Shown: positions 1 to 12,636 of the stretch, piece after piece
Layout: each line of letters starts with the position of its first letter
Position numbering within the stretch: the first letter of the stretch is position 1
Assembly: GCF_032854445.1 (NCBI RefSeq)
Contig: NC_088297.1
Span: 26,529,915 to 26,593,914 of the forward strand
Source of the DNA: Liolophura sinensis
Lineage: Eukaryota > Mollusca > Polyplacophora > Chitonida > Chitonidae
Length of the DNA: 64,000 nt
Reading direction: 5' to 3'
Position numbers and translations under genes: made by a program
Notes under the pieces: generated by a model
Databases searched by the model: none
What the model saw: only the letters and a program-made list of their open reading frames with translations
Told to the model about the DNA's origin: nothing

Positions 1-262
1 CAAGTTGCTTTTCTACTGAAAGTCTGGACAATAGAAGAAGGTACCATAGGTGACGTAAGGCTTTCGGTAGTTTGACCATCTATAAACAGAGAGAGGTTGT
101 TCCAAGTTCCAGAATTCTGTAACTATGGTAAGTAGAAGCAGCCAGTCGCCAGGCCAATGGTCCGGAGAGTTGTTGTTATCCTGAACGACGCCGAATACTG
201 AAGACATTAGATTATATACAAGTGAAATACTCCTGGGCCATGACGAGTTTTATCCCAACTCT

Positions 263-331
263 GGCCACGTCATGCACGCGAAATATTATTGAATCCGGCG
301 TAAGACGCCAATTAAATCTATAAATAAAAGA
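263..331 (+). repeat. SINE type B, 3' tail fragment
   Basis: The stretch reads GCGAAATATTATTGAATCC then GGCGTAAGACGCCAATTAAA and an AT-rich end. This is a decayed match to the tail shared by the better copies near 54.9 and 60.3 kb (GTGAAATATTCTTGAGTACG followed by GCGTAAAACACCAATC and ATAAAT repeats). No head is recognisable upstream, so only the tail is called. Confidence 0.55.
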
Positions 332-1239
332 GAAAATATAAATAAAGTCAAAGGAATTTATTCCATGTTTAATGGGATTTTTTATCACCAAGTCTTTAAA
401 TTTGAAATCAATGGCTACTGGACGATAGCACTAGGACTCTACAAACTGTGTAACCACAACTCAGTATACAAATATAGGTTGTGTTAGTATTTAATTACGT
501 TCCCTAACCGTCAACCGCGCGAAAGCTTCACCGTAACGGCTTTCAGTATAGATAATGGTTGATGAACAGGCCCAATTGTTTTCCTTGCAGACTTCCATGA
601 ATGAACTGACGGAATCAGACGCCCGAGGTAAATCCACACGCAAATTAAAGATGTAGAAGTGCTCAACTTTTATTTTCTTGAACAGGGTCAATCAGTATCC
701 TATTTGGAAAATATTCGCGTTAATTGTGTCAGCAATGCGATATTGTTATAAACGTAATCTTAAGTTACCAATGGTAATGAGTGTATTAATGTCTTATTTT
801 AGGCAGATTTTACTTTCAGCTTATATCGAGGTGCGTCGTCGCATTACACTGTGTTAACTACTCTGTTGATTTGAACATAACATTTTATTTTATGAATGAT
901 ACTAAAAAAATGGAAAAATATTACGTTATGTACAACAGTGTACTCCATTTAGAGCTTGAGCTCCCACAAACCTCGAGACCACAGCTTTAAGGCGGAAATG
1001 CTGAATCCAACTCCTATGTCTCCATTCATACGTCTTGTACAACCAACAATAACGAGGACAGTCCACCAAGGAGAATCACTCCAACTTAATACTACAATCC
1101 TGTACTTTGTTTTATCAAGTCTGTTATTTAGGTTAAGCTTTGAATGAATTTGGAGTTAAACTGAAATTGACTGTAATATAATGAAAATGATCCACATTTT
1201 ACAATAAATCCACATCTTTTAACTATCCTATTTAGTGTA
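332..1239. other. no gene seen
   Basis: AT-rich unique sequence. The longest open frames are about 65 codons, lack family resemblance and are not flanked by convincing splice sites. No repeat was recognised. Confidence 0.5.
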
Positions 1240-1545
1240 CACCAGTGTATAAAACTAACCAACATTACATGCACACTGATTTGTATAAAAAAACATCATT
1301 ACCTACGCACTGGTTTATACAGCCAACCAACATTACATGCGCACAGATTTATATAACCAACCATCGTTACATGCGCACTGATTTATATAACCAACGAACA
1401 TTACATGTTCACTGACTTATATAACCAATCATCATTAAACGCGCATTGATTTATAGAACCAAAGAACATTACATGCGCTTTGAATTATATGACAACCAAC
1501 CTTACGTCCACTGATTTATGTAACCACAGATCAATACTTGTGCAC
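1240..1545. repeat. 34-bp tandem repeat, about 9 units
   Basis: Each unit carries AACCAACCAACATTACATGC followed by GCACTGATTTATAT. Units drift in sequence (GCACAGATTTATAT, TTCACTGACTTATAT), so the array looks old. No coding sense. Confidence 0.8.
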
Positions 1546-1606
1546 TGAAAAGCAAACTAGTTACACTAAAGAAGCATTCATTCTAGCACTAAATCGACAC
1601 ACCTTG

Positions 1607-1796
1607 GCTGAGGTTATTCCGAAAGATGGTCGATGCTTACGGTTTGTGGTCGCGTGTTCGAATCCAGACTCGCGATGGTTGGACTGCGGTCAAGAGATTT
1701 ACCAGATGCCCGTCCGTTTCTACCTCCACACCCCAACTATCCTCAAAATAAGTGAAACGTTCTTCTGTATGACGTAAAACACAAATTGCATGCGTA
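1607..1796 (+). repeat. SINE type B with tRNA-like head
   Basis: The 5' part holds a B-box-like GTTCGAATCC near 1669, preceded by an A-box-like GGCTGAGGTTATT. The 3' part reads AAGTGAAACGTTCTTCTGTA then TGACGTAAAACAC, matching the type B tail. Head and tail in one unit make this the only near full-length type B copy here; the middle is strongly diverged. A tRNA-derived SINE is inferred from the B box and its position. Confidence 0.55.
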
Positions 1797-2160
1797 AATA
1801 AGAAAATAAATCAGTATGCTTCCAACTAACATACCAGCTTCGTTGTGCTACAAGCTCCAAATTCACCCAAAATACACACTGATGCATTTGTGCGACAATA
1901 ATCTAAACACATCCATGCATTTATTACAATATATAAATAAGTGCAGTCACTCTCCAATATACCTAGCTAAAGGGCGGTATAACAAACAATGAAATTAGCG
2001 GAACAACACCTTGAAATTCCAGTGTCTTATAGTGCTGCATATCTGAATTCCTTCATCAGTGGAATGAAAGTCTCCGCAGACATCAGTGCCATCACGAGAC
2101 CCGCGCGTTCGCAAATAGTGACTAACAATAAAAGCACAGAGTTGATCCAGGGCGACGCGC

Positions 2161-3454
2161 ATGACAGAAAAAATGTCCAATTGTTTCAATGTTTCAGAGA
2201 TGTTGGAAGCGTTTAAGTTGTTTGACAGGGACGGTGATAGCCGGATTAGTAAGACGGAGTTAGGATCTGTCCTGAGAGCCCTGGGGCAGAACCCCACGGA
2301 GGCCAGCGTGAGGGAGATCCTCAAAGAGACAGACGCCAACAGTAAGTATCCTCACAGAGGAGACTGAAAACCCATCAGCTTGCTGACACCTCAGGTCAGA
2401 AATCAGGACGGAAAACGAATCCATTTCCTATCCCTCTCACAGAAATAATGATAAAAAGGAAGCCGATTTTCTATCCCTCATCCAGAAATCTGAGGTAAAA
2501 ACCAAACAGAGCTCTTACTCCTCAGATCAAGGAATCTTCTACCCGGAAACGTATTCTGCGTCTTGTCAGGGCATCTGCTGTGCGAAGAAATCAAGAGAAA
2601 GAGACGTCAAGACAAAGAGTTATAGACAAGCCTAACGATACTGAGATTAAGACAACTCTACAGACAGTGAGTTATGCACAAGACAAATGATAGCAATACT
2701 GAAATATGGACAATTCTACAAACAATGAGATATTATAAGCCCAAATATATCGAAATATGTACAATGGTGGGGAAAGACCAGTTCTAAACTCATTTTCCTC
2801 ACTTTTCAGAAAACGGCTTTTTAGAGTTTGATGAATACAAGAATCTCGTGAAATCTCACGTAATCTCACAGGAAGAGATCCAGAAGAAGCTGTTGAATGC
2901 GTTCAAGGTTTTTGATAAAGACAATAACGGCGCTTTAAGTGTGCGTGAACTGACGAGAATTCTCACGATGACAGGCGAGAAAATGACACGAGAGGAAGTC
3001 AGAGAAGTCTTTCGAGATCTGGACGTGAATTGCGATGGCAAACTTGTCTATTCCGGTAAGTTTAAATATAATTTAGCAGAGTATCATTTAGTTTTTATAT
3101 GATGTATTTCTTTATTTTTACCGGAGCTAGAATTCCTATTTCAGACTTTTAGATATTTCAGTCATACTTAATTGTTTTATTATTATGATGTTAATAGTTT
3201 AGATATCGTCATAAAAATCTATTTATTTATCAGTTTGTTTCATAATACTGCATGTAACGTCCGAACCGAGCCTTAAATGGAGGGTAAAATATATTGTCAC
3301 TTATGCAGAAATGCAGGTATTGTTTCGGGTAATATGGAGTTCTGGAAATGCCACAAATGTAGCCTTAAGCTTTAGAACATCTTTGCACTGATGTAATTTC
3401 ATTCTTTATCCAGAGGTTACAGCCCTGCTCTGCAAGAAGCTCATGTTGAACTAA
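2161..3454 (+). CDS. calmodulin-like protein with four EF-hands (3 exons)
   Basis: Calcium-binding protein of the calmodulin/troponin C superfamily, probably a cytosolic calcium sensor; the target is unknown. Exons are 2161-2341, 2810-3055 and 3414-3454, giving 155 residues (calmodulin has 149). The four 12-residue loops are [12 protein letters not shown] (22-33), [12 protein letters not shown] (58-69), [12 protein letters not shown] (96-107) and [12 protein letters not shown] (132-143), each with Asp at 1 and Glu at 12. Splicing completes loop 2 (Lys61) and the final Glu of loop 4, which strongly supports both junctions. Donors are GTAAGT and GTAAG; acceptors are TTTTCAG and TATCCAG; both introns are phase 1. 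The last exon adds only [12 protein letters not shown] and a stop. The ATG at 2161 is chosen because the frame is closed upstream, but a noncoding or extra 5' exon is possible. Which calmodulin-like subfamily it belongs to cannot be told. Confidence 0.88.
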
Positions 3455-3585
3455 TGAGGTTCCTACAGTGTGTGACTGTCCAAACAACAGCACTCCTTGG
3501 ACATAAGGGAAAGAGGTTCAAATGACCGATACATCAGCTACATCCGTTACATCAGGTACATCGACTACATCAGTTACAACCATAT

Positions 3586-5068
3586 CAGCGGTGTACACAG
3601 GCAACTGCAGTGCCTGTAGCCGTGATATCACCATGGTATACAGAGGCTACTTCACAATGAAGATAGTCGTGATACCACCCCAGCATACAGAGGCTACTTC
3701 ACAGTGAAGATAGTCGTGATACCACCCCAGCATACAGAGGCTACTTCACAGTGAAGATAGTCCTGATACCACCCCAGCATACAGAGGCTGCTCCACAGTG
3801 AAGATAGTCCTGATACCACCCCAGCATACAGAGGCTGCTCCACAGTGAAGATAGTCCTGATACCACCCCAGCATACAGAGGCTACTTCACAGTGAAGATA
3901 GTCGTGATATAACCATAGTACACAGAGGCTGCTCCACAGTGAAGATAGTCCTGATACCACCCCAGCATACAGAGGCTGCTCCACAGTGAAGATAGTCCTG
4001 ATACCACCCCAGAATACAGAGGCTGCTCCACAGTGAAGATAGTCCTGATACCACCCCAGCACACAGAGGCTGCTCCACAGTGAAGATAGTCGTGATACCA
4101 CCCCAGCATACAGAGGCTACTTCACAGTGAAGATAGTCCTGATACCACCCCAGCATACAGAGGCTGCTCCACAGTGAAGATAGTCCTGATACCACCCCAG
4201 CATACAGAGGCTGCTCCACAGTGAAGATAGTCCTGATACCACCCCAGAATACAGAGGCTGCTCCACAGTGAAGATAGTCCTGATACCACCCCAGCATACA
4301 GAGGCTGCTCCACAATGAAGATAGTCCTGATACCACCCAAGCATACAGAGGCTGCTCCATAGTGAAGATAGTCGTGATACCACCCAAGAATACAGAGGCT
4401 GCTCCACAGTGAAGATAGTCCTGATACCACCCCAGCATACAGAGGCTGCTCCACAGTGAAGATAGTCGTGATATAACCATAGTACACAGAGGCTACTCCA
4501 CAGTGAAGATAGTCCTGATACCACCCCAGAATACAGAGGCTGCTCCACAGTGAAGATAGTCCTGATACCACCCCAGCATACAGAGGCTGCTCCACAGTGA
4601 AGATAGTCATGATATAGCCATAGTACACAGAGGCTACTCCACAGTGAAGATAGTCCTGATACCACCCCAGAATACAGAGGCTGCTCCACAGTGAAGATAG
4701 TCCTGATACCACCCCAGAATACAGAGGCTGCTCCACAGTGAAGATAGTCCTGATACCACCCCAGCATACAGAGGCTGCTCCACAGTGAAGATAGTCCTGA
4801 TACCACCCCAGAATACAGAGGCTGCTCCACCGTGAGGATAGTCGTGATACCACCCCAGCATACAGAGGCTGCTCCACAGTGAAGATAGTCCTGATACCAC
4901 CCTAGCATACAGAGGCTACTTCACAGTGAAGATAGTCCTGATACCACCCCAGAATACAGAGGCTGCTCCACAGTGAAGATAGTCCTGATACCACCCCAGC
5001 ATACAGAGGCTACTCCACAGTGAAGACCACAGTGAAGATAGTCCTGATATCACCGTGGTATGTAGAGA
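3586..5068. repeat. 47-bp minisatellite, about 31 units
   Basis: Units contain CAGCATACAGAGGCTGCTCC then ACAGTGAAGATAGTCCTGAT and ACCACCC. Spacing of identical words is exactly 47 bp. A subset carries CATAGTACACAGAGG in place of CAGCATACAGAGG at irregular spacing, showing local amplification. Because 47 is not a multiple of three, long minus-strand frames run through all phases; they are not genes. Both edges carry a degenerate GATATCACC.TGGTAT variant. Confidence 0.95.
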
Positions 5069-5319
5069 AAAATCGAGTGCTTCCAAGAAAGCGGTCATCT
5101 TTTCCGCCTGACTGTCCTTTGCCAGAATTGATGCTTGACTGACAGAAGTAGAGTGGCACGCGTTCGTGCCAACTTCGCTGTACCTTTCTCTGTTAGCGGT
5201 ACCGATATTCAAACAACGCTTTTCAGTATGCCCTTTATCGACAGATATTTTCAGAATGCAACATGATGAAATGTATTTATTGATTAGAGCTGTAAGACCA
5301 AAAATGTCATAACAGACCT

Positions 5320-5878
5320 GTGAAGAAGTGTGAGAACAGAACTGTTAGTACAGACGTGTTAAAACGAATGTGTTATGACAGAACTATAACAGACGGGGAA
5401 AAAAACAAACGTGATATCAAAATAGCAGAATAGACTTGTGACAACACAGATATGATGACAGAACTGCAGAACAGACAAGTGATAACACAGATATGATGAC
5501 AGAACTGCAGAACAAACGAGTGACAACACAGATATGATGACAGAACTGCAAAACAGACGTGTGATAACACAGGTATGATGACAGAGCTGCAGAACAGACG
5601 TGTGATAACACAGGTATGATGACAGAGCTGCAGAACAGACGTGTGACAGCACAGATATGATGACAGAACTTCACAACAAACGTGTGACAGCACAGGTATG
5701 ACAGAACTTCACAACAAACGTGTGACAGCACAGGTATGATAGAACTTCACAACAAACGTGTGACAGCACAGGTATGACAGAACTGCAGAACAGACGTGTG
5801 ATAACAGATATGATGACAGAACTGCATAATAGAGTGTGATAACACAGATATGATGACAGAACTGCAGAAAAGAACATA
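5320..5878. repeat. 41-bp minisatellite, about 14 units
   Basis: The unit contains CAGAACTGCAGAACAGACGT then GTGATAACACAGATATGATG. Shorter units of 36-38 bp occur where GATGA is trimmed. Edge units are degenerate. Open frames on the minus strand are by-products. Confidence 0.92.
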
Positions 5879-6059
5879 GTTGAAGAAGGCATCCTGCGAT
5901 ATCAGTTTGTCACTAATCATGTCATTTGCCATTGCTAAATTTCAGTGTCGTGCTTAACTTTTTTCTTTGTGTGTATTTTCATCTAACTTTATATGATGAA
6001 AATATAAGAAGCAAACTTATTTGTTACCATTGTTGTTTCTTGGCTCCATCAGTCCGTAA

Positions 6060-6465
6060 AATAGAAGAGTCCAGTAACGTGTCCGTGAACTTCTGATATT
6101 GATTACTCGAAGTCCATTAACTAATCCGTAACCTTCTGATATTGATTACTAGAAGTCCATTAACTAGTCCGTAATCTTCTGGCATTGATGACTAGAAGTG
6201 CATCAACAACTCCGTATTGGCAACTTAGAGATCCATTAACTAGTCCGTGACTTTCTGGCATGGGTGAAATCAGTTAAGCCTCTGAAATGCATGGATAGAA
6301 GTCCATTAGTCCGTAAAGTCCGTAAAGTTCAACATTGGATGACTAGAATTCCTTTAATTAGTCAATTAAGTTTAACATTGGGTGACTAGAGCCCCATTAA
6401 TTAGATTTAAACGGTTACTAGAAGTCAATTAATTAATTAATCCGTGAACCTCTGAAATGGATCTG
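6060..6465. repeat. degenerate ~43-bp tandem repeat, about 9 units
   Basis: Units carry AGTCCATTAACTAGTCCGTA, ACCTTCTGATATTG and GATTACTAGA. The first three copies are close; later ones shorten and drift, ending in AATTAATTAATT. Confidence 0.8.
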
Positions 6466-7805
6466 ACATTTTTTGTCATATATTTCGTACGGAATAACAT
6501 AATCGTATTTTCCGAGACACACGGGCCTTTTTCTGGATTATGTGTACGCTGCTGAAGTGCTTAATGTGATGATTTCAATATACATTACAATGCGTCATGG
6601 CACAGAAAGCTGACACCTACACGGCCAGATTTAACTTTCTTTTGTCCCTGAGTACATGTGCAATAACATGTATGTGTAACTAACTGTTAGTGCAGATGTG
6701 CGCATACATCAAGTTGCTGTTCTGTTTGTGAAAAGGTTTGTCATGTATCTAACAGTAGTTTGTGGTTTACCCCCGGGCTTTCTCCGATTTCCACTCATAC
6801 ACCTGGTAGCACATATACAGATTTAAGCGACAAACGCCAGACAAAATGTTGCCAATAAAACTGAACGAATAACCCCTGTATTCTAGGCCCACACTGCATT
6901 GGAGATACAGAACACTAACCAAGATCAAGCCATGCACCGCCAAGATCTTACTTGTCAACATCAATGACGATTTCTCTGTCAAAGTGTGGAATAGCTTTTG
7001 GTCAGAGTTCAACTTGATATTCTACTATTCCGACCGACAGATTGTTAAAAATAAAAAATTCCATTAATCGTTAATGTCGCAGGACATCCTAACACGCTGT
7101 ACCTCAACAGAGCTGTCATTACCAGGGGACCTTACTCTGCTCTCACGCATGTACCAGAACAGCAATGTGGTAGTCTCCCCTTGGTTGTTTATATATCTAA
7201 ACACACGAGGAAAATATACGCTCTCTTGATCACTTAACACAGGCGCTGGTTTTCTTTTTCCCTTTAAATATTCTCCAGTCATGAGAAATGCATCTTCCAG
7301 CTTTTTATACTCTAAGACTGTAATGTATATGTGAATACGCCTGTCACGAAATGATATCAAAGCCATACTTGTATATTACTAATATAAATGATATTAATAC
7401 TCTGACTGATGATGAAATAGCTTCAGAATTTCTCATTTCGCAATCGTTTTTTGCTGTTGTTTTCTTTGCTTTTTTTTTAAAATAATAACTCATTCAAAAT
7501 AATACAGTTTCTGAAACAACGTCAATTTGGTCAAAAAAAGACCCAAAGAAAATGTTGGCAGAATGAGGCAGATGGCTGACAATGAGAAGAGTGGAGTCAG
7601 ATATTGGCACGTTCCTGGTCAGATTGAACTCCGTTTTTCCAGGGCCTTGGGGATGTGTTCACGGTTAGACAACAAGGAATTCGTGCATTTATCAGAATCT
7701 TTGATTTAGACGTTCGCAGAAAGAAAGAAAAAAAGTTACACAAATGTCATACTGTATTGTTTGTAGTAAGAATTATTCTGACGTGGGAAGCAGCGTGTGT
7801 TCACA
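6466..7805. other. no firm gene; two neighbouring minus-strand open frames
   Basis: Two minus-strand open frames, 7366-7064 (100 codons) and 7012-6767 (81 codons), lie close together in different phases. The first has ordinary protein-like composition (YINNQGETTTLLFWYMRES), the second a hydrophobic core (ILAVHGLILVSVLYLQC). I recognise neither family. They could be exons of an unknown gene or chance frames; there is no clear splice pairing. The rest is unique AT-rich DNA. Confidence 0.25.
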
Positions 7806-8402
7806 ATTTGTTTTCAGCACATGATCCGCGGCGTTCACAACTGAGGCAGAGCCTATGAATTTTATTGTCAGCACATGATCCGTGGCGTTCACAACTGAGG
7901 CAGAGCCTATGAATTTTGTTGTCAGCACATGATCCGTGGCGTTCACAAAGTCTGAGGCAGAGCCTAATGAATTTTGTTGTCAGCACATGATCCGCGGCGT
8001 TCACAACTGAGGCAGAGCCTATGAATTTTGTTGTCAGCACATGATCCGCGGCGTTCACAACTGAGGCAGAGCCTATGAATTTTGTTGTCAGCACATGATC
8101 CGTGGCGTTCACAAAGTCTGAGGCAGAGCCTAATGAATTTTGTTGTCAGCACATGATCCGCGGCGTTCACAACTGAGGCAGAGCCTATGAATTTTATTGT
8201 CAGCACATGATCCGCGGCGTTCACAACTGAGGCAGAGCCTATGAATTTTGTTGTCAGCACATGATCCGCGGCGTTCACAACTGAGGCAGAGCCTATGAAT
8301 TTTATTGTCAGCACATGATCCGCGGCGTTCACAACTGTGGCAGAGCCTATGAATTTTGTTGTCAGCACATGATCCGCGGCGTTCACAACTGAGGCAGAGT
8401 AT
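7806..8402. repeat. 54/58-bp minisatellite with partial higher-order order
   Basis: About 11 units of GTCAGCACATGATCCGCGGC, GTTCACAACTGAGG and CAGAGCCTATGAATTTTGTT. Two units are 58 bp, carrying CACAAAGTCTGAGG and CCTAATGAA; they start 166 bp apart (7921 and 8087), so a three-unit block 54+54+58 was duplicated. The 18-codon reading on the minus strand is a by-product. Confidence 0.93.
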
Positions 8403-9640
8403 GTATGAAATTCACACACCATCCACCCCTACTTCTGTTTACTGCCTCTGCGTGTGTGTCAACACCATGGAGCTGTAATGGCTTTTAATATAGGAGGCAG
8501 CCAGATATATCGTTCCACCTACAAATCTTTTCGACTTTGTATTTAATTTCACAGTTTAAGCGTACCCGTGAGCAGAAAATTTAAATATATGATTATGTAT
8601 GTATACTGTTTCTCCAATGTAGGATTGCAGTTAGCAGGCCCCCTGTAAGTTCCAGTTGTACAACATGAAGTCGGAGATTGTGTTTCAACAATGTTTATTG
8701 TGATACGGGAACTTCCAAATATGGGAAAGGTAAAAAGCTGTAAAACAAAAGGAAAAACAAACTTTCACACAGAGCTTGTAATGGGAGAGAATCGCTATAT
8801 AATATGGCAATTAACCTAAAAGTTACCTCCCTTGAAATGAACAGTCGTGCGACAAATATTAACAGTTATCAACGTGACCTTTCTTCCCAAACCGGGTTTG
8901 AACAAGGATATGTTAATGCTACTGCCAGAACAGTTCGTGTGGTCGGAGTGGAGCAGGTATCAAAGCACATGCCGCGCAAAACAAGGCTCTTATATTTAAC
9001 ACTTGGAATGTAGCGGTAAGTGAATAGGCGTTACGCACAAATTATGGATACGGCATCAACCGCCAAGTGCAACAAAGATGGTTACCTGACTGATTACACG
9101 AACTTACGCTGTGGTTAGCTATGGGAGAACGAGAAAATACAGGAAACAGTCAGCATCAGAAGTGGAGTACTGTTGGGCATGCACGTTGTGGCATGAATCG
9201 TACATGGTAGATGCGCACAATGTCCCTCCACACACAGAAGAATTCCATGGGCTATATATAAGTTTACCTGTAGGCCCTAATGTGCGTTACAGAACAGTAT
9301 GCATCTTCTAGATTTGATAAGCATACATGTGGAATTTAAACAAATAGATCTATTCTAGGTAAAGAATAGAAACGTCTTCACTTCATATCACATTCGCCCA
9401 ATCGTTTTTCACGGTCCACGTCCTAAGTATATATATTATGATGAATACAAATGTATGTACCATATGGATACAGGATACAAGATAGAAAGCTCACGTCAAA
9501 GACATCGAACATATATATCTAGTATTCAACATTTTTGTTAAGGATGTTGTAACAATCAGTACCGGTATGTTACACAGTGTACTGTGTACCGCCATGATTA
9601 AGCATTGCGGCATGTAGTAAATTCCCAATCTTTATTATAT
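8403..9640. other. no gene seen
   Basis: Unique sequence. Open frames of at most about 70 codons on + (near 8804 and 9111) have no family resemblance. Confidence 0.45.
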
Positions 9641-9795
9641 TTATTTATTCATTTGATTGGTGTTATACTCCAGACTCCAGAATATTTCACTTATACGATG
9701 ACGGCCAGCATTTTTGTGGGAGGAAATCGGGCAGAGCCGGCGGAAACCCACGACCATCCGCTGCTTCCTGGAAGACCTTCCCACAGACAACCGGA
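9641..9795 (-). repeat. SINE type B, 3' part
   Basis: Read on +, it starts with an ATTTATT-rich tail, TTTGATTGGTGTTATACTCC, then AGAATATTTCACTTATACGA, GACGGCCAGCATTTTTGTGG and CCCACGACCATCCGC. This is the reverse complement of the copy at 54925-55065. The tRNA-like head is missing (5'-truncated). Confidence 0.8.
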
Positions 9796-12517
9796 GAGAT
9801 CTTTATTATAGTTATGAAGTTTAATATATAGCGCTTGATAAGAGACTAATCCCAACAGGGTGTGATGAAAATACAGAAAACTTTGTCTTAAATACGCCCA
9901 TGACATTTTACACTACTCTACCTGAATAATTTTAGCATGCCTCTAAAAGCACATACATGTAGTATACAACGGTTTTCTCTAAAAGTGAATGTGGTCAAAA
10001 CACCAACCAGTGAGAATATTTTGTAGAGAACTGCCCTTAGACCTCACTGTTAATGTCTTTTAGATGTGCAGAGTCCAACGAGGGAAGGTCAACATGCTGT
10101 ATATGATATATAATTTTTGTCCATGTCAAAGTTACTCATGATGCATGATTCTGAGCGTTCTGTTAATCTGAGAAAAGTGTTTTGTGGTTTATCTGGAACG
10201 TAGGGTGATATCCTACTGAAAAAATGTAAGTTTCAGCACTACAAAAAAACTTAATGACCTTGTTTGCCTCTCATGATCCACTTTTTAACGGCAAATTTTT
10301 AAGGTAAACACAATTTAAATACATGAAAATGATACAAGTTAAAAGAAAAAAAGAAAGAAGTTTATTCTCGATTTAATAAGAAAGGCCAAAACACATACAT
10401 TTAAGGACAATTTAAATTTAAAAAATAGAATCTACACGAAAAATTGCATGTACGTCCATATAAACTCCAATAGGCCGGTTCAACCAGATTTCCCTCTATG
10501 TTAACGGATAATCCTACCTATTATAGTACATGTATATTGATGTTAATAAAGAAAAAATAATTAACAGCTTGCTCTTGGACAATTAAAATTTAGCAACCCC
10601 TGAAGTTGCCCCAAAAACTCACACAAAAGTATTGTGATGTGTTTAAGGTGCTCTTGGCCATCTATACCAGAAAAGATATTGGACCAGATGGCACCGTCCC
10701 AAGATGCTTTTTGAAGGCATGTTCGAAATGTCATCAGTACGATGATTTCTTTGTTAATGCGCCTTTAATTACAGGAAGATGTGAATCTAGTTACAAAATT
10801 GTCATCCTAACACCAAAATGGTAGTCTCATCTAAACTCGAAAACCATATAGGCTATATTTCCCTTCTTAATGGCATCCTCATTATCTGAAGGCATTATCT
10901 TTCACCTATATAGACCCGAGGTATTTGGTTTTTTCAGATTGGCTTTCAGAAATACAGATCTGGACTCTTCAATTTACTAGCCTGGAACTCGGGGCTTTCG
11001 CCTGCGCTCTCCTGGAAATGTCGAAGCTGTACGCCACAAAAGCATGTTTCCTCTAATAATTGGGTTCCCAAGCTCCTGAGCGTCCCCTCGCAAGAGAGAG
11101 CTGTCAGTCAAAAATGACGGTTTGCAAGATTTGCGGATGGTATCCGAATGGATGCGTTGGCTATGTTTGTGTTGGGACGTTACAGTCTTTATATTCCCGC
11201 ATCATGAGGTGATGTAGAATAGCTGGGAAGTTCACGGGATAGGGCGAGCAACAGGACAGAGTTCCAGTTCGGTGAATGTAACGGTCAGAGCCTTTAATGT
11301 GGAAGTTAAGCGAGGAACATCACCACGGTATCTCAGCACTATCAACCGTACTGAAAATATCTGTAAACTGTGTCTTTTCGTCATCAGATCAGCAATGTAA
11401 ACTTTATATACTTTGCCAAGCTATGTATATTTTACTTTACTCTTGCCATCACTGAAGCCCAAGGAAATATATTTGATCGAATTTAACTCAAAAGTATACC
11501 AAATATGTTTAAGGTCACATTTAATGAAGGGACCTATTTTACAGAAAAGCTTTGTGGAAGATTTCTGTGGAATACGCAGACCTGTGTCTGCGGTCAATAT
11601 TACTCAAAGACACTTAAATACTATAGAAAATATCCTAAAGAATGAACAATGTGTATAATTGTCACTAGCTTGAAAAAAAGAGTTACCTCTAATCTACCGT
11701 ACTCCGCCAAGAATTAAATGTCTTTGAACTAGCATATCAGCACCACCCGTGTGCATGACGTTAGATAATAACAAGAGCTTTTAGTTAATTCTTTTCTCCA
11801 CAAACTTGCAGTAAATAGAATACTCTCCCACTCATTAGGAAATACAAAATATGAAAACAAAGCACATCCGGTAATATAGAAATCATTACATCCTGCGCAT
11901 CAATACTTTGTGCCCATGACTTGCATGACTGAGGGGAAGAGACCTCTAAAAATCGAAGCAGGCGTCGCTAGATAGACCAGTTAAAATATGCATACACATT
12001 CTTTCTTTTATTTTTTTTTTAGATTTTTGTGAAAGGTGTTGAACGTGTTCAAACATTTTAATTCCAAGGTGCGCTTTATGGATCACGCTATCAGAGTTTC
12101 GGAACTCTGACGTCAAAGTTTTTCCAACTGTAATTGCGAAAATGATTTGGAATAACTCTTTTTAGCTGTGAGACAACGATTACTGAAATAGTGTTCCCAA
12201 AAATTCCTTTCTTCTGGTAATCTAGAAGAAAAGGGTGATGTGACGTCAGAGTTCCCAGATACCGTCAGCATGACTCATAAAAGCCCAACGTACTATTCAA
12301 ATGTCTGAATGCCTTTTAGAACTCTTAAGAAAGTCTGGAAAAATAAATTAAAGTGTTTTTTTTTTCGCATAGTTATCAGTTGTCTGTATGATAACTCTTA
12401 TTCCATATTTTAGCTCTTTTTCACTTTCAGTCTGAGTAGCACACATTCAAATAAATGCACTTAAAAAACACGCTTAGCTCACTAAAGCAAACATAAATTG
12501 CAATAACCCCACAAGAA
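9796..12517. other. no gene seen; one short inverted repeat
   Basis: About 2.7 kb without a recognisable gene; isolated open frames of 72-81 codons (near 10606 and 11413) are not supported. A 15-bp inverted repeat built on GGAACTCTGACGTCA lies at about 12099-12113 and 12240-12256 (inverted). It includes the palindrome TGACGTCA and could be a tiny decayed inverted-repeat element or chance. Confidence 0.4.
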
Positions 12518-12636
12518 CATGTATTACACATCACTTCCTTATTACTTGTGTTGTTGTCAGCAATCAAAGTTCACGATAATTAAACCAGAATATGTATTAC
12601 ACAACACTTCCTTATTACTTGTGTTGTTGTCAGCAA
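12518..12636. repeat. 73-bp direct duplication at the array edge
   Basis: TGTATTACACA.CACTTCC followed by TTATTACTTGTGTTGTTGTC and AGCAA occurs at about 12519 and again at about 12592. The 73-bp spacing is close to two 36-bp units and abuts the start of the large array. Confidence 0.8.

Noticed and set aside
3694-4908. Long minus-strand frames of repeated CWGGI.TIFTVEQPLY type
   Set aside because: A product of the 47-bp array; all three phases are open, as expected for a unit not divisible by three and lacking stops.
12099-12256. 15-bp inverted repeat with TGACGTCA as a mobile element
   Set aside because: Arms too short, no target duplication and no second copy in the window.
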